Assembly: GCF_026241095.1 (NCBI RefSeq)
Contig: NZ_JAPFGB010000003.1
Location: 287,974-351,973 of the forward strand
Direction of reading: 5' to 3'
Length of the DNA: 64,000 nucleotides
Origin: Saccharopolyspora sp. NFXS83
GTDB lineage: Bacteria; Actinomycetota; Actinomycetes; Mycobacteriales; Pseudonocardiaceae
Shown: one piece after another, positions 42,677 to 51,199 of the stretch
Position numbering within the stretch: position 1 is the first letter of the stretch
Layout: the number at the start of each line of letters is the position of its first letter
Translations under genes and position numbers: made by a program
Notes under the pieces: model-generated
Told to the model about the DNA's origin: nothing
Seen by the model: the letters and a program-made list of their open reading frames with translations, nothing else
Database searches by the model: none

Positions 42677-43462
42677 GTGTCGCTGGTCCCTGAGAACCGA
42701 ACGTTGTTCGCCGTCGACGTGGTCGATTCCGCGAGCAACCGCGGGTACCACACCGAGGCGATCGCCCCGGCCGTCGCCGGCCTGGTGGACACCGCGTTGC
42801 ACCACAGCGGTCTCGGCGCGGCGGACGTGCTCGACCGGGAATCGACCGGAGACGGCGTGCTGCTCACGCTGCCCGGCTCGCACCTGGGCGCGGTGCTCGA
42901 CGCCGCCGAGTACCTGGATCGGGCCGCCGCCCGGCGCAACCGGCGGAGCAAGCCGGAGATCCGGCTGCGCATCGCCGTCGACACCGGCCCGGTGGGCGTG
43001 GTTCCCGGTTACTACCCGGCGAAGACGGCGCTCACCCGGATGCTGGACGCGCCCGGGTTCAAGGAGCTGATCGCGCGCTGCCGCGAGATCGGCGACTCCG
43101 ACGAGGTGAACACCGCGCTGATCGTGTCCGATCACGCGAAGCGGATCGCCTTCAGCGGCGACCACCTGCGGGTGCTGCGCGAAGGGGAGTTCGGCCGGTT
43201 GCCGGTGCGGAACAAGGAGTACGCCGCCGAGGCGTGGGTGCGGGTCGCCGACTTCGACTCGCGCAGCGTCGCGGTGCACATCGCGACGCTCGCCGCCGAA
43301 CCGAAAGCCGGAGCGGGATCGGCGGCCGAGACCGGAGCCGTCGACTCGCGCGCGCTGCCCGAGGTGTCGAACAACGTCGTGAACGTGATGGGCGGACACG
43401 CCCGGAACTCCTTCCAGGCCGGTGTGGTCTACGGCGATGTCCACAATGGACGGCCGCGGTGA
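42677..43462 (+). CDS. Nucleotidyl-cyclase-fold protein with a C-terminal amyloid-like motif
   Basis: 261 residues from GTG 42677 (GGAGG six bases upstream). Residues about 8-190 follow the class III cyclase pattern in degenerate form: LFAVDVVDSAS in the place of the first metal-binding strand, ESTGDGVLLTLPG for the second (GDG), and IRLRIAVDTGPVGVVPG for the core helix-strand; the substrate-specifying residues are not clear. After an Ala-rich linker the protein ends in NVVNVMGGHARNSFQAGVVYGDVHNG, with the N-x-F-x-G/QAG-x-x-x-GDVH arrangement of RHIM/PP-like bacterial amyloid signalling motifs. It is likely a sensor that assembles or recruits partners through the tail. Paired with the Crp gene. 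Confidence 0.62.
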   Translation: MSLVPENRTLFAVDVVDSASNRGYHTEAIAPAVAGLVDTALHHSGLGAADVLDRESTGDGVLLTLPGSHLGAVLDAAEYLDRAAARRNRRSKPEIRLRIAVDTGPVGVVPGYYPAKTALTRMLDAPGFKELIARCREIGDSDEVNTALIVSDHAKRIAFSGDHLRVLREGEFGRLPVRNKEYAAEAWVRVADFDSRSVAVHIATLAAEPKAGAGSAAETGAVDSRALPEVSNNVVNVMGGHARNSFQAGVVYGDVHNGRPR

Positions 43463-43501
43463 CCATCGATCCGGAGGGCCGCCGCTGAACGCCGCGCTCG
43501 C

Positions 43502-43963
43502 TCAGTTCGCGGACGGCCGGATGCCGATCGAGAGGCGGTTGAAGGTGTTGATCAGGGTGATCGTCCACATCAGGTGCGCGAGCTGCGACCGGTCGAAGTG
43601 CTCCTCGGCGGGCCGGTAGTGCTCGTCGGGGACCTGGCCGCCGGGCAACCGCGTGACGGATTCGGTGAGCAGCAGCGCCGCCCGCTCGTGCCCGGCGAAC
43701 CGCGGCGACTCCGCCCAAGTGGGGAGCTCCGCCAGGCGCTGCTCGGTCTCCCCGTTCTCGAGGGCCTGCCGCGAGTGCAGCGCCATGCAGAACTCGCACC
43801 CGTTGAGCTGCGAGGCGCGCAGCCGCACCAGTTCGAGCAGGATCGGATCCAACCCGGACTCCTGCGCGTCGGCACTGGATCCCGCGGCGAGCCGGTGCAG
43901 GGCGCTGAGGTGCTGCGGGGTGAGCTGGTCCAGGTCGAGGCGGGTCGTGCTGGAGGTGGTCAT
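43502..43963 (-). CDS. AhpD/carboxymuconolactone-decarboxylase-family protein
   Basis: 153 residues from ATG 43963, overlapping the preceding ligase gene by ATGA. All-helical, with the AhpD-type active-site motif in LNGCEFCMALHSRQA (CxxC followed by His). HERAALLLTESVTRLPGGQV and LAHLMWTITLINTFNRLSIG are typical of the family. Members reduce peroxides or transfer thiol redox equivalents; in clusters they often protect oxidising enzymes. It is the last gene of the leftward 48-43.5 kb run and converges on the cyclase-fold gene. Confidence 0.85.
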   Translation of the reverse strand: MTTSSTTRLDLDQLTPQHLSALHRLAAGSSADAQESGLDPILLELVRLRASQLNGCEFCMALHSRQALENGETEQRLAELPTWAESPRFAGHERAALLLTESVTRLPGGQVPDEHYRPAEEHFDRSQLAHLMWTITLINTFNRLSIGIRPSAN

Positions 43964-45603
43964 CGGATTTCCCCTGGGGCGTTGGTGTGCTGGTGTTCGG
44001 TGGCGAGCGCGGTGACGGTGCGGCGGCACACCTTCCCGGTGGGGGCCAGCGGCAGTTCCGGCAGCACCACCAGGAGTTCGGGCAGTTTGCGGCGTTCCAG
44101 CCCGCGATCGGCTTCGAGGAACGCGGTGAGCTCGGGCAGCGTGGGTTCGGCGGTGCCGGGGGTGTGGCTCAGGCAGGCGCACAGCCGCTCGCCTAGATCG
44201 TCGTCCGGCACCCCCACGCAGGCGACGTCGACGACGGACGGGTGCGCCGCGATCTCGCGTTCGACCTCGGCGGGGCTGATGTGGTAGCCGCCGCGGGACA
44301 CGACCTGGCGCAACCTGCCCAGCACGTGCAACCGGCCGAACTCGTCGATCACCCCGCGGTCGCCGCTGCGCACCCAGCCGTCGGGGGTGCGGTAGCGGGC
44401 GTCGAGTTCGGGGTCGGCGACGTAGCTCAGCGGCGTCATGGGGCCGCGCGCGAGGATCTCGCCGCTCGTACCGGTGGCCACGTCGCGCCCGGCTTCGTCG
44501 ACGATGCGGATCTCCGCGACCGACGGGTCGGGGAGCCCGGCGCCAGGAGCGTCAGGAGCGCGGGCGGTGTGGCAGTTGATGCCGTCGGAGGACCCGTACA
44601 CGCTGATCACGGGAGCTCCGAAGCGCTCCGCGGCGGCCCGGCGGGTCACCTCGGACAGCGGGGCGGCGCTGGAGACGACCGTGGTGACGCTGGAGAGGTC
44701 CTCGGCCGGGACCGGCGGGTGGTCGGCGAGGCGGCGCAGCATCGTCGGCACGCCGAACACGTGGCTCGGGCGGTGCCGGGCGACCAGCTCCAGCGCCGTG
44801 GCCGTCTCGTAGCGCTCGGCCAGCACGAGGGTCGCGCCGAGCGCGGCGACCGCCACGTGGGTCGCGCACGAACCGTACGAGGAGGCCAGCGACATCAGCA
44901 TCAGCGCTCGCATCGGCCGGTCCGGCCGCACCGCCTCCGCGAGGGCGCGCACGTAGTTCGCGCGGCCACCGCACATCGCGTTGTGCGAGTAGGCGATCAT
45001 CTTCGGTTCCGCTTCGGAGCCCGACGTGACGAGGATCCGCACCGGCGCTTCCGCGTCCTGCGGTCGGGCGGCCCAGCGCGCGGGCGGGGCGTCGTCCAGC
45101 GAGCGCGGCCCGGATTCCCCCGCGCCGAACGTGAAGATCCGGCGCAGGCACGGGAGCGTGCGCGCGTCCTCGGCGTCGTCGACGGACCCGAAGATGGCCG
45201 CCGCCGCGCGGGATCGGCCCAGCAGGCTGCGGGTGTCCCGGCCGCCCCGGCCCGCCGGGTAGGCGAGCACGACCGCGCCGACGGCGGCGACGGCGAGTTC
45301 GGCGACGACCAGGCGCCGTCCGTTGGGCATCCGGATGCCGACGATGTCGCCGGGACCGATGCCCGCCCCGGCCAGCGCGACGGCGATCCGGTCGACCTCG
45401 CGGTCCAGGCCCGCGTAGTCGAGCACCCCTCCGGCGGCGTCGACGACGGCGTCCCGGTGCGGGTGGGCGGCGACCCGCTCGCGGAACAGGGCGTGCACGT
45501 CGCGGTCCGGGCAGTGCCCGGCGCGCACCCAGCGCTCGCGCAGCGCGGGCGGGACGAGGTCACCGATCGGGATCCCGGTCTCGGACAGCGGGTCGTGGGT
45601 CAT
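43960..45603 (-). CDS. AMP-dependent acyl-CoA ligase / acyl-adenylating enzyme 1
   Basis: 547 residues from ATG 45603 in an ATGA overlap with the CoA-transferase gene. ANL-superfamily motifs in order: P-loop-like ILVTSGSEAEPKMIAYSHN (A3), VSVYGSSDGINCH-like A5 region, GWVRSGDRGVIDEFGRLHVLGR (A7/A8), RGGYHISPAEVEREIAAHPSV, and the catalytic Lys in LAPTGKVCRR (A10). The A5 segment and cyclohexanecarboxylate-ligase-like context suggest a carboxylic acid other than an amino acid. It probably activates an acid for CoA loading or amide formation in the same pathway as the CoA-transferase. Confidence 0.88.
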   Translation of the reverse strand: MTHDPLSETGIPIGDLVPPALRERWVRAGHCPDRDVHALFRERVAAHPHRDAVVDAAGGVLDYAGLDREVDRIAVALAGAGIGPGDIVGIRMPNGRRLVVAELAVAAVGAVVLAYPAGRGGRDTRSLLGRSRAAAAIFGSVDDAEDARTLPCLRRIFTFGAGESGPRSLDDAPPARWAARPQDAEAPVRILVTSGSEAEPKMIAYSHNAMCGGRANYVRALAEAVRPDRPMRALMLMSLASSYGSCATHVAVAALGATLVLAERYETATALELVARHRPSHVFGVPTMLRRLADHPPVPAEDLSSVTTVVSSAAPLSEVTRRAAAERFGAPVISVYGSSDGINCHTARAPDAPGAGLPDPSVAEIRIVDEAGRDVATGTSGEILARGPMTPLSYVADPELDARYRTPDGWVRSGDRGVIDEFGRLHVLGRLRQVVSRGGYHISPAEVEREIAAHPSVVDVACVGVPDDDLGERLCACLSHTPGTAEPTLPELTAFLEADRGLERRKLPELLVVLPELPLAPTGKVCRRTVTALATEHQHTNAPGEIR

Positions 45604-47273
45604 GAGAACTCCCAAGGGGGAAACGGGAACAGGTGCTCGGCGCGGCCCAGCGCGGCGCGGAAACGGGAGTCGGCCGCGAGGTCGCGCAGGTCCGTGCACA
45701 CCGGGGTGAGCTCCACGCCCACCTCCGCGCCCCGGCGCACCCAGGTCTCGGTGGGCTGCGCACGGCACCGGCCGACGATGTCGTCCGCCTCGGAACCGAA
45801 CACGGAACTCGCGATGCCGGGGTCGACCTCCCGCGGCAGCACCAGGAAACCGTCCGCCGTCCGAAGTGGACCTGACCACGGGGCGGATCCGCGTCGTGCG
45901 GGCCGGGGCACGATGCTCGCGGCGGACAGCAGCGACGTGTCCACCCGCGACCCCTCGCCGGTGCGCACCCGCCGCAGCAGTCCCTCCAGCACGCCGCAGG
46001 CGCACACGAGTCCGCCGAGCACATCGGTCAGCGTCATCAGCGAGGGCGCCGCGGGCGTGCCGAGCGGGGTCAGCGCCGCGGCCAGCCCGCTGCCGGCCTG
46101 CACCAGGAAATCGGTGCCCAGCGGCGGATTCGGCCCCGCCGCGTCGCCCCAACCGGACGCCCACGCGTAGACCAGGCCGGGACTGCCGCGCACCAGGTCG
46201 TCGGCGTCCAGGCCGAGCTGCGCGGCCTTGCCCGGCGCCCAGTTGTGCACGAACACCTCCGCGTCCGCGACCAGGTCGTGCAGCTCGCGCCGCCCGGCGG
46301 CCGACTTGATGTCCACCTCGACGATCCGCTTGCCGTCGTTGAGCGAGCGGTAGCGCACCGAACAGTCACCGGCCATCGGCGCCAAGCCGCGCATCGGGTC
46401 ACCGCCGGGAGGTTCGACGCGGATCACCTCCGCGCCGAGCATCCGCAGCACGTGCCCGACCACCGGCCCCTGGATCCGCCGGGTCGATTCGACGACGACG
46501 ATCCCCTCCAGCGGTGCACAGGCCGGAACGCTCCAGTCCCGCGCCGGTGCCGCGAGCAGCGGAGTGCTGGTGCAGGCCGGGACCTCCCAGGGCGAGGACG
46601 GGTCCTCGCGCACCGGCAGCACCGCGACCCCGGAATCCGCCGCCGCCGCGCGCACGTCGGCGTACCGGGTGCGGCCGATGACGTCGTGCAACGCGGCGGG
46701 CAACGCGCAGCGCGCGGTTCCGAAGCGCTGCTGGAACGGCCACCACCCGCGCGCGATGACGGGTGTCTCCGCACCCAGCGCCTGCCAGAAGCGCAGCCAC
46801 GGTTCCGCGTCGAGCGTCTCCAGTTCGCAGCGGACCCCGTCGGAGGTGGTGAACGGCGGGCGCACGCCGTCCGCCGGGTGCGGGTCGTCTTCCGGATCGA
46901 TGTCCGCGACCGCGAGGTACTGCTGCACGCTGAGCAGCGCGGCCTGGGCCACCGACGTGCGCACCTCGGTGCGGCGGGCCCCGCGGGCGCGGGCGATCGC
47001 CGCGGCCAGCGTGCCCTGCGCCGCCAGCACCCCGGCGACGACCGAGGCGTAGTCCACGCTCAGCGCGGCGGGGAGCCCGGCGGCCCGGCCGTGCACGTGC
47101 ATGATGCCGCAGGCCGCCTGCACGGCCGCCTCGTCCGGAAGCGGCGCCCGCACCGGGCCGGACCAGTCGATCTCGCAGCGGACGGCGCCATCGGAGACGG
47201 CACCGGCCAGCCGCGCGTGGACGTCCGCGGCCACCCCCGCCACCGCTCGACCCGACACCGGGGCGGTGCTCAC
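45600..47273 (-). CDS. CaiB/BaiF-type (family III) CoA-transferase, tandem form
   Basis: 557 residues from GTG 47273 (GTGA overlap with the methyltransferase gene). The second part (about residues 245-557) is a full CaiB-type domain: IVVVESTRRIQGPVVGHVLRMLGAEVIRVEPPGGDPMRG, RYRSLNDGKRIVEVDIKS, and the catalytic Asp in GDAAGPNPPLGTDFLVQAGSGL, then GEGSRVDTSLLSAA. The first 240 residues look like only the C-terminal half of such a domain (VDYASVVAGVLAAQGTLAAAIARARG, VRTSVAQAALLSVQQYL) and lack the nucleotide and catalytic motifs. The fold normally works as an interlocked dimer, so the first half may act structurally. It moves CoA between carboxylic acids, consistent with the ligase next to it. 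Confidence 0.85.
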   Translation of the reverse strand: MSTAPVSGRAVAGVAADVHARLAGAVSDGAVRCEIDWSGPVRAPLPDEAAVQAACGIMHVHGRAAGLPAALSVDYASVVAGVLAAQGTLAAAIARARGARRTEVRTSVAQAALLSVQQYLAVADIDPEDDPHPADGVRPPFTTSDGVRCELETLDAEPWLRFWQALGAETPVIARGWWPFQQRFGTARCALPAALHDVIGRTRYADVRAAAADSGVAVLPVREDPSSPWEVPACTSTPLLAAPARDWSVPACAPLEGIVVVESTRRIQGPVVGHVLRMLGAEVIRVEPPGGDPMRGLAPMAGDCSVRYRSLNDGKRIVEVDIKSAAGRRELHDLVADAEVFVHNWAPGKAAQLGLDADDLVRGSPGLVYAWASGWGDAAGPNPPLGTDFLVQAGSGLAAALTPLGTPAAPSLMTLTDVLGGLVCACGVLEGLLRRVRTGEGSRVDTSLLSAASIVPRPARRGSAPWSGPLRTADGFLVLPREVDPGIASSVFGSEADDIVGRCRAQPTETWVRRGAEVGVELTPVCTDLRDLAADSRFRAALGRAEHLFPFPPWEFS

Positions 47274-48055
47274 CGGCCGACCTTCCGGCCGTGCACCGAG
47301 TACATCAGGCTCGACGTCGCGCGGAACTCCGGGTGCAGCATCACGGCCCGCACCCGCACCAGCTCGGCCTCGGTCATCCCGGTGGCCAGCAGCCGGTCCC
47401 ACAGGTGGTCGAGGCGGTGCACCAGCAACCGCAGGTCGGCGGAACCCCGGTGCCGCAACTGCACGTGCGGCCTCGGGTCGACGTCGACCAGACCGGCCCG
47501 GCGCATCGCCAGCGGAACCCGGCGTCCCCACTCCTCGTCCACCCCGGCGGAGCGCATCACCGCGGCCTTCGCGGCGAGGAACTTCTCGTAGAGGAGTGCG
47601 GACTCCTCGTCGGCGGCGAGCAGCAGCGGCTCGTAGGAGGTGTCGAACTCGTCGATCTGCAACCAGCCGCCCGGTTTCAGCGAGCGCACCAGCTTGGCCA
47701 GCACCGACTGCCGCTGGGGCAGGTGCCGCAGCACCAGCCGGGCCACCACCAGGTCGAAGCTCTCCTCAGGCAGCGGATCGGTCACCACGTCGTGCTCGCG
47801 CACCAGCAGGTTCCCGCGCGACTCCAGCATCGGCTGCAGGTCGGTCGTCAGCACGCTGCCCGTGGGCGCTACCCGATTCGCCAGCCACACCGAGACGTCG
47901 CCCGCGCCCGCCCCCACTTCGAGGCAGTGCCACCCGGCACCGACTCCGGTCTTGGCCAGCCGCGCCAAGGTGAGCGGATCGTGCGCCGCGCTCAGGCAGC
48001 GGTGCCAGTCCTCCTCGTGCGCGTGCCGAACGTCGAACACGTAGGCGCCGGTCAC
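47270..48055 (-). CDS. SAM-dependent methyltransferase
   Basis: 261 residues from GTG 48055 behind GAAGGGGGCG (an adjacent GTG at 48058 is possible). Class I fold: GWHCLEVGAGAGDVSVWLANRV (motif I), VLTTDLQP, REHDVVTDPLPEESFDLVVARLVLRHL, and LVRSLKPGGWLQIDEFD (post I). The VARLVLRHLPQR segment resembles small-molecule O- or C-methyltransferases of natural product clusters. First gene of the 48-43.5 kb run. Confidence 0.85.
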   Translation of the reverse strand: MTGAYVFDVRHAHEEDWHRCLSAAHDPLTLARLAKTGVGAGWHCLEVGAGAGDVSVWLANRVAPTGSVLTTDLQPMLESRGNLLVREHDVVTDPLPEESFDLVVARLVLRHLPQRQSVLAKLVRSLKPGGWLQIDEFDTSYEPLLLAADEESALLYEKFLAAKAAVMRSAGVDEEWGRRVPLAMRRAGLVDVDPRPHVQLRHRGSADLRLLVHRLDHLWDRLLATGMTEAELVRVRAVMLHPEFRATSSLMYSVHGRKVGR

Positions 48056-48130
48056 CACCGCCCCCTTCTCCCTCGTCGAAGCCGTTTCACGGGTGGTCGC
48101 CGGCGGCGAAGCCCCGGCACGCGGCCGATT

Positions 48131-48213
48131 CCCAGCGGTTCCCTCGCGGGGACGGCGATCTCGCGCGGAGCAGCCGCTCGACAGATCGGTCCCGCAGCGG
48201 GGGAACCGCTGGG
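48131..48213. repeat. Dispersed palindromic element, copy D
   Basis: CCCAGCGGTTCC (48131-48142) is the exact reverse complement of GGAACCGCTGGG (48202-48213). On the opposite strand the end reads GCGAGGGAACCGCTGGGAA, close to the right arm of copy B (GCGAGGAAGCCGCTGGGAA). It lies in the 197-bp gap that splits the leftward biosynthetic genes into two runs, and may serve as terminator of the first. Confidence 0.55.
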
Positions 48214-48252
48214 GCACCGCTACCCGACCCCCTGCGTCACCCCCGGACGGAT

Positions 48253-49842
48253 CTAGGTCCAACGACCCGATCCAGGCTGGTCAGTGTCACCCGTCAGCTG
48301 TTCGAGCAGCAGTGCTCGCCGCACCTTGCCGGTGCCGGTGCGCGGGACCTGATCCCAGGTCAGCAGTACCGGTTCCTGCATCGTCGGCAGCCCGCGGATC
48401 GCCCGGCGCCACGCACCGGCAGGGAGCGCGCCGTCGGCGGTCACCACCACCGGCAGCGGCTGCTCACCCGGCCGCCCGAGCACCACGCACTCCTGCGCCT
48501 GGGCGATCCGGTCCTCCAGGACGTCCTCGGTCTCCAGGCAGCTCAGCTGCGGGGTCCGGTCCACTTCGCGGTCCAGCAACGAGATGTGGCCGTCGCGGTG
48601 GTGCACGCCGATGTCGCCGGTGTTCCACCACGGGCCGCGCCGCTTCGCCTCCCAGCGCTCGGATTCGCCGGGGTAGTCCAAGCAGCGCGCGGCGGTGCGC
48701 GCGAGCACCAGGCCGGGGTCGCCGCGCCGAACCGGTTCGAAGGTGTCCGGGTCCACCACGCGCAGCCGGGTCCGCCCCGGCACCGGCCAGCCCAGGTGCC
48801 GCGCGGAGGAGCTCTTCGCGCCGTTGAGCGAGCGGCGGGTGTGGAAGCGGAAGGTCAGCGGCCCGGTCTCCGTCTGCCCCCACCCTTGCATCCACAGCGG
48901 ACTCCGGTGGGCGGAGGCGTTCAGGAAGGTGCGGACGGTGGGCGGGTGCACCGCGTCGTAGGTGCTGATGAACAGCCGCACCCGGCGGAACGGGTTGTCC
49001 AGCCGCTCGGTCAGCGGCCGGAACCCCACGTACGTGGCGGGCAGCGCCTCCACGATCGTCGGCGGGTGAGCCCGCAGCACCGGATCGGCCAGGTCCGGTT
49101 CCGGTCGGCTGAGGACGACCAGGTCCCGTGGCGCCATGCTCAGCGCCACCGCCGTCCAGCAGAACGTCCGCCCGTGCGCGTAGGAGCTCGCGTTGACCAC
49201 CGTGTCGTCCGGGCGCACCCCGATCCGCGGCATCCGGGTCGATTCGAACCGGGCCAGCTGCCCGATGATCGTGCGGGTGGAGTGCACGACGAGCTTCGGC
49301 ACGCCGGTCGTGCCGGAGGTGTGGTTGATCACCAGCGGTTCGTCGTCCGGGCGCAGCCGGGGCGCGGGAGCGGGCTGCCCGCGCACGTCGTCCAACGACA
49401 GCGCGCCCGGTGCGTACCCGTCGAGCAGCAAGGTGGTGCGGGCCGCGGAGACCAGGTCGAGCCCGTCCTCCGCGCAGCTCGCGGCCACCCCGCCGGAGGT
49501 GACCAGCACCGTCGCGTCCAGCCGCTTGAGCAGCTGCTCCAGCGCGGCCGTCGACAGGTGCGCCGAGAGCTGCGCGGGGATCGCGCCGATGCGCACCGCC
49601 GCGCACGCCAGCAGGTCGTAGTCCCAGTGGTTGTCCTTCACGATCGCCACCCGGTCACCCCGCCCGGCCCCGGCCGCCGCCAGCCACCCGGCCGCGGTGC
49701 GCACCAGTTCGGCCAGCTCGTCCACCGCGTACGTCGACCCGCCGTCCGGTGCGATGTCGAACGGCCGGTCCAGCCGCACCGTCGTCGCGGTGTGCCGCCG
49801 CGCGCACTCGTCGAACAGGACACCCATGTCATGCGGTTTCAA
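48253..49842 (-). CDS. AMP-dependent acyl-CoA ligase / acyl-adenylating enzyme 2
   Basis: 529 residues from ATG 49842, overlapping the FAD gene by 14 bases; an internal ATG at residue 6 is possible. ANL motifs: LVINHTSGTTGVPKLVVHSTR (A3), MQGWGQTETGPLTF (A5), GPWWNTGDIGVHHRDGHISLLDREVD (A7-A8) and PRTGTGKVRRALL with the A10 Lys. The distal domain is normal in length. The two ligases of the region are not near-identical, so they probably activate different acids. Last gene of the 54.6-48.3 kb run, followed by repeat copy D. Confidence 0.88.
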   Translation of the reverse strand: MKPHDMGVLFDECARRHTATTVRLDRPFDIAPDGGSTYAVDELAELVRTAAGWLAAAGAGRGDRVAIVKDNHWDYDLLACAAVRIGAIPAQLSAHLSTAALEQLLKRLDATVLVTSGGVAASCAEDGLDLVSAARTTLLLDGYAPGALSLDDVRGQPAPAPRLRPDDEPLVINHTSGTTGVPKLVVHSTRTIIGQLARFESTRMPRIGVRPDDTVVNASSYAHGRTFCWTAVALSMAPRDLVVLSRPEPDLADPVLRAHPPTIVEALPATYVGFRPLTERLDNPFRRVRLFISTYDAVHPPTVRTFLNASAHRSPLWMQGWGQTETGPLTFRFHTRRSLNGAKSSSARHLGWPVPGRTRLRVVDPDTFEPVRRGDPGLVLARTAARCLDYPGESERWEAKRRGPWWNTGDIGVHHRDGHISLLDREVDRTPQLSCLETEDVLEDRIAQAQECVVLGRPGEQPLPVVVTADGALPAGAWRRAIRGLPTMQEPVLLTWDQVPRTGTGKVRRALLLEQLTGDTDQPGSGRWT

Positions 49843-51199
49843 CGCGTCGGCTCCTAGCCTGGGTCGGGATGCTCAGCGGTGCGCGCAGCCTGCTCAGCAC
49901 GCGCGAGGCTGCGAGCGCGCCCGCGCGCACGGCGCCTTCGCTCGCGGGGCGCAACATCACCCAGTCCCCGGCGTAGTCGACGGGGCGCAGTCGGCGAGCC
50001 ATGAACCGGGAGCGCAGTCCCAGCGCCGCGGGCGTGGCCTCCGGCAGGCCGTGCGGGTGGCGGTGCACGAAGTTGCGGCGGTTCGCCGCGGGCAGGTCGG
50101 GCAGGTACCGGGCCGCGGCGCCGGTGAGCCGGGCGATGATCTCCTCATCGGGCAGTCCCAGCAGGTCCGCGGTGGTCGCGGGGTTCGGCATCAGGGTCAG
50201 CAGTCCCGCTCCGGCGGGCGCCCGGTCCGGGTGCTTCTGTTGGTCGAACAGGATCGCCGAGAGCACGTCCTCCTCGGCCTGCGAGGTCAGCAGCACGTAC
50301 GGCGGGGAGCCGCCGGCCGGTGCCAGCGGCCGGTCCAGCAGGCAGCTCACCTTGAGCGCGGGGGTGAACGAGCACGCGCGCAGGAACTCGCCCTCCGCCT
50401 CCGGTGCTCCCGGGTGCAACCGGGCCGCCACCGGTGCGGGCACGCACAGCAGCACCGAACGCGCGGTGACGCTCTCCGGACCGACCTGCAGCCGGGCCGA
50501 GTTCCCGGTGGAGACCACCTGGTGCACCTCCTGCCCGGTCCGGACGTCGAGCCGGTCCGCGAGCCGTCGCGCCAAGGTGTCCATGCCGCCGCGGTAGGTC
50601 CGCCAACTGGAGGCGTCACCGACGGCCAGCAGCAGCGAGAGCATCACCGCCGCCGAGGACCGCTCGGTGTCCCAGCCGAAGAAGGTGCCCGCGACCGGCT
50701 GCAGCAGGTAGTCGTGCACGTCGGGGTGGAAGCGGCGGGCGAACTCGGCGACCGTGGTGTCCGCCAGCGGGGTGCACTGCGGGTCGTCGGTGTCGAACTC
50801 GCCGCGCCGCCGCGCCAGCCACAGCTGGAACTTGGCGAGGTCGACCCTGGCCAGCGGGGAGAGCCCGGCGCCGGTGAGCAGGCCGCGCGGGTCGGCGACC
50901 CCGGCGTGCGCCCGCCCGTCCCGCCACATCGCGATCGGGCTCTTGATCAGCGGGACCTCGTGTTCGGGAATTCCCATCCGGGCCAGCAGTTCCCACGTCG
51001 CGCGGTAGCCGCGAGGGGAGAGCTGCTCGGCCCCGGCGTCGATCGTGTATCCGTCGACCCGAACGCTCGCGGTCCGGCCGCCGACGTGGTCGGAGGACTC
51101 GTACACGCGGACGTCGAGCCCGGAGCGGGAGAGCTCGGTCGCGGCGGCGAGCCCGGCCATGCCCGCTCCCACCACCGCGACGTCCAGTTCGGTGCTCAT
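49829..51199 (-). CDS. FAD-dependent amine-oxidase/protoporphyrinogen-oxidase-like enzyme
   Basis: 456 residues from ATG 51199, overlapping the UbiA stop by ATGA. The N-terminus has the dinucleotide-binding motif VAVVGAGMAGLAAATELSRSG, then VRVYESSDHVGGRTASV, the GG-doublet of the flavin-containing amine oxidase superfamily, and GYTIDAGAEQLSP. C-terminal VMLRPASEGAVRAGALAAS matches the FAD-closing motif, though the usual Gly-Asp is changed (PASEGAV). Middle section QPVAGTFFGWDTERSSAAV resembles protoporphyrinogen oxidases. It could oxidise or dehydrogenate a prenylated or cyclic intermediate. Between UbiA and a ligase in one run. Confidence 0.85.
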   Translation of the reverse strand: MSTELDVAVVGAGMAGLAAATELSRSGLDVRVYESSDHVGGRTASVRVDGYTIDAGAEQLSPRGYRATWELLARMGIPEHEVPLIKSPIAMWRDGRAHAGVADPRGLLTGAGLSPLARVDLAKFQLWLARRRGEFDTDDPQCTPLADTTVAEFARRFHPDVHDYLLQPVAGTFFGWDTERSSAAVMLSLLLAVGDASSWRTYRGGMDTLARRLADRLDVRTGQEVHQVVSTGNSARLQVGPESVTARSVLLCVPAPVAARLHPGAPEAEGEFLRACSFTPALKVSCLLDRPLAPAGGSPPYVLLTSQAEEDVLSAILFDQQKHPDRAPAGAGLLTLMPNPATTADLLGLPDEEIIARLTGAAARYLPDLPAANRRNFVHRHPHGLPEATPAALGLRSRFMARRLRPVDYAGDWVMLRPASEGAVRAGALAASRVLSRLRAPLSIPTQARSRRVETA

